From: Pedobacter sp. AK013
GTDB taxonomy: Bacteria; Bacteroidota; Bacteroidia; Sphingobacteriales; Sphingobacteriaceae
Assembly: GCF_014205835.1 (NCBI RefSeq)
Contig: NZ_JACHCQ010000010.1
Span: 1 to 64,000 of the forward strand
Reading direction: 5' to 3'
Length of the DNA stretch: 64,000 bases
In this document: piece after piece, positions 62,769 to 64,000 of the stretch
Layout of the letters: each line of letters starts with the position of its first letter
How positions within the stretch are numbered: the stretch's first letter is position 1
The notes under the pieces: generated by a model
The model's database searches: none
What the model was told of the DNA's origin: nothing
What the model saw: only the letters and a program-made list of their open reading frames with translations
Program-made: the position numbers and the translations under genes

Positions 62769-63261
62769 AACCGTTTTTCTTTATGATGAATTGTAATTTT
62801 TCTTTAGTTCTGTTGAGTTTAACCCGCGCATTTACTTCGCTGATGCCCAGGTTTTCGGCAATTTCGCGATGAGATTGATTTTCGAGGAAGAGAAATATCA
62901 ATGCTTTTTCTATAACATTCAGCTCTTGCATGGCAGTATACAGATAGGCCAGTTTTTCTTCCTTTTCGGCACTTTCATTTACATCTATTATATCAATATT
63001 TTCATCCAATGGTGTTTTGTCTACTTTTCTGTTGTCCTTTTTAAAATAGATTAAAGCCGTATTTAAACAGACACGGTACATCCAGGTGGTAAATTTGGCC
63101 TTACCCTTAAAAGTAGGATAGGCTTTCCATAGCTGTAACACGATTTCCTGAAACAGATCACGCTGTTCTTCGGCATTGTTCATATACATTTTAGAAATCT
63201 TATGTATAATCGCTTTGTGCTGATTGATCAGGGTGAGGAATGTATTTTCTGTTTCTTTCAT
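62758..63261 (-). CDS. ECF-type RNA polymerase sigma factor
   Basis: A 167-residue extracytoplasmic-function sigma factor. Region 2 is visible as HKIKMYMNNAEEQRDLFQEIVLQLWKAYPTF-like sequence, then FTTWMYRVCLNTALIYFKK; region 4 as LNVIEKALIFLFLENQSHREIAENLGISEVNARVKLNRTKEKL with the helix-turn-helix. It is a second, distinct ECF unit in the window, unrelated in sequence to the 24070 gene. Overlap with the membrane protein downstream suggests control by that protein. Target promoters are unknown. Confidence 0.93.
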   Translation of the reverse strand: MKETENTFLTLINQHKAIIHKISKMYMNNAEEQRDLFQEIVLQLWKAYPTFKGKAKFTTWMYRVCLNTALIYFKKDNRKVDKTPLDENIDIIDVNESAEKEEKLAYLYTAMQELNVIEKALIFLFLENQSHREIAENLGISEVNARVKLNRTKEKLQFIIKKNGYEF

Positions 63262-63515
63262 TTAATATATATCCAATTGGTAACTGATTTTTAAAAACGT
63301 TACATTTTTTTTGAAATAAATTGTGGTGTCAGATATTTCTATCTGAGACAAATGATTCAGTATAGAAATAATTATGTCTTAGCGAGACGCTAAGATTAGT
63401 TGCGGAGATTAGGTATGTTAAGTAAATAAAACACCCCGTTCTGCGGATACCCTCTGGAAGAGGGGAATACGTATTTACCATTCAGGTGGTAAAACCTGAA
63501 TGGACATTATAAGAA
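63262..63515. other. Intergenic region between coaD and the sigma gene
   Basis: Contains two GC-richer fragments (ttctgcggataccctctggaagagggg, ttcaggtggtaaaacctgaat); the second is an imperfect inverted repeat (TTCAGGT-gg-taaaACCTGAA, 63481-63500) just after the coaD stop and may be its terminator. A tgtcagatatttctatctg word occurs at 63330-63350 and is also found near 62070-62090. Confidence 0.45.
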
Positions 63516-63977
63516 CTATAAAAAATTAAGTGCTTCTTTTGGTACAAATGGACTTACATCGCCATTGTTTCTTAAAATATCGCGGACAATGGTAGAGCTA
63601 ATGGCAGAATATTCGGGTTTGCTTAAAAGTAAAATGGTTTCTACTTCGGGCATCATGGTCTGGTTGATCTGCGCGATGGCTCTTTCATACTCAAAATCGG
63701 CAGCTGAACGGATACCTCTCACCATATATGTGGCATCAATTTTTCGGCAGAAATCTACAGTTAAGCCTTCGTAAGTTTGGATTTCGATATTTTGATAGTC
63801 TTTAAAAACAGTTTGTAAAATCTGGAGACGCTGCTCCGCACTTAAAAAATTCTGTTTAGAACTGTTGAGTCCGATGCCCACTACAATTTTATCGAAAAGT
63901 GGGGTGGCACGTTGTAAAATGTTTACATGAGCAATGGTGATCGGATCAAAGGAGCCAGGAAATAGCGCTATCTTCAT
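63516..63977 (-). CDS. coaD: Phosphopantetheine adenylyltransferase
   Basis: A 153-residue enzyme that moves AMP from ATP to 4'-phosphopantetheine, the penultimate step of coenzyme A synthesis; cytoplasmic hexamer. The nucleotide-binding motif GSFDPITIAH has Ala where GxH is more common (usually TxGH), the second motif YMVRGIRSAADFEYERAIAQIN is standard, and the end carries SAISSTIVRDI. Length is typical. The start is MKIALFPGSFDP. The window ends 23 bases beyond its start, so upstream neighbours are not visible. Confidence 0.96.
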   Translation of the reverse strand: MKIALFPGSFDPITIAHVNILQRATPLFDKIVVGIGLNSSKQNFLSAEQRLQILQTVFKDYQNIEIQTYEGLTVDFCRKIDATYMVRGIRSAADFEYERAIAQINQTMMPEVETILLLSKPEYSAISSTIVRDILRNNGDVSPFVPKEALNFL

Positions 63978-64000
63978 TATTCAAATATAGATTTTTATGC

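Overview
The window looks like chromosomal DNA from a Bacteroidota, most probably a Sphingobacteriaceae member close to Pedobacter. The evidence is AT-rich DNA, two C-terminal Por/type IX secretion sorting domains, many SPII lipoproteins and small outer-membrane barrels, two ECF sigma factors each followed by a membrane partner, plant-polysaccharide hydrolases (GH43, GH78), and several promoters matching the Bacteroidota -7 consensus TAnnTTTG. I see no rRNA, tRNA, transposase, integrase, prophage or CRISPR array. Gene assignments rest on motif reading alone; no database search was run.

Layout. 0.2-12 kb: smc, a pcrA/uvrD-type helicase, a DUF493 protein, a divergent HxlR regulator/NmrA-type reductase pair, two overlapping bacterial-PH membrane proteins, and a T9SS-secreted SGNH hydrolase. 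12-22 kb: M20 dipeptidase, GH43 enzyme, MFS transporter, membrane-anchored GH25 lysozyme, dipeptide epimerase, YyaL-type thioredoxin protein and SlyD-type isomerase. 22-33 kb: Uma2-type nuclease, ECF sigma with a barrel-tailed anti-sigma, DUF4397 lipoprotein, YbiT-type ABC-F protein, a run of small plus-strand genes including a Gre-like factor, an RsiV-like lipoprotein and two tandem polysaccharide deacetylases. 33-42 kb is protease-rich: DPP-IV-type S9, HEIGH/M57, subtilisin-like S8 with T9SS tail, M28. 42-46.7 kb holds three paralogous outer-membrane barrels, a secreted protein made of seven 22-residue repeats, a fosmidomycin-resistance-type MFS pump and a frameshifted flavin-reductase remnant. 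47-60 kb: clpB, GH78 rhamnosidase, pyrE with a SRPBCC partner, AraC regulator, a PEP-mutase/SnoaL pair, divergent DeoR and Nudix genes, and a zinc alcohol dehydrogenase. 60-64 kb: a coiled-coil membrane protein, a probable three-hairpin small RNA, a Nudix protein, a second ECF sigma/membrane pair, and coaD.

How the genes work together. Most of the window is housekeeping (smc, pcrA, clpB, pyrE, coaD) interspersed with envelope and scavenging functions: peptidoglycan turnover (GH25, dipeptide epimerase, deacetylases), extracellular proteolysis followed by dipeptide cleavage, and sugar removal from plant polymers. Intergenic spaces are full of degenerate repeats: palindromic CGTCAT elements, roughly 200-270 bp direct repeats, and heptamer or 15-mer arrays lying right at gene starts and stops.

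The items most deserving a second look are the three-hairpin RNA at 61.12-61.21 kb, the 22-residue repeat protein in its barrel cluster, the heptamer arrays around start and stop codons, the Gre-like factor that appears to lack the acidic tip pair, the S8 protease with Glu where Asp is expected, and the direct-repeat operator between the DeoR and Nudix genes.
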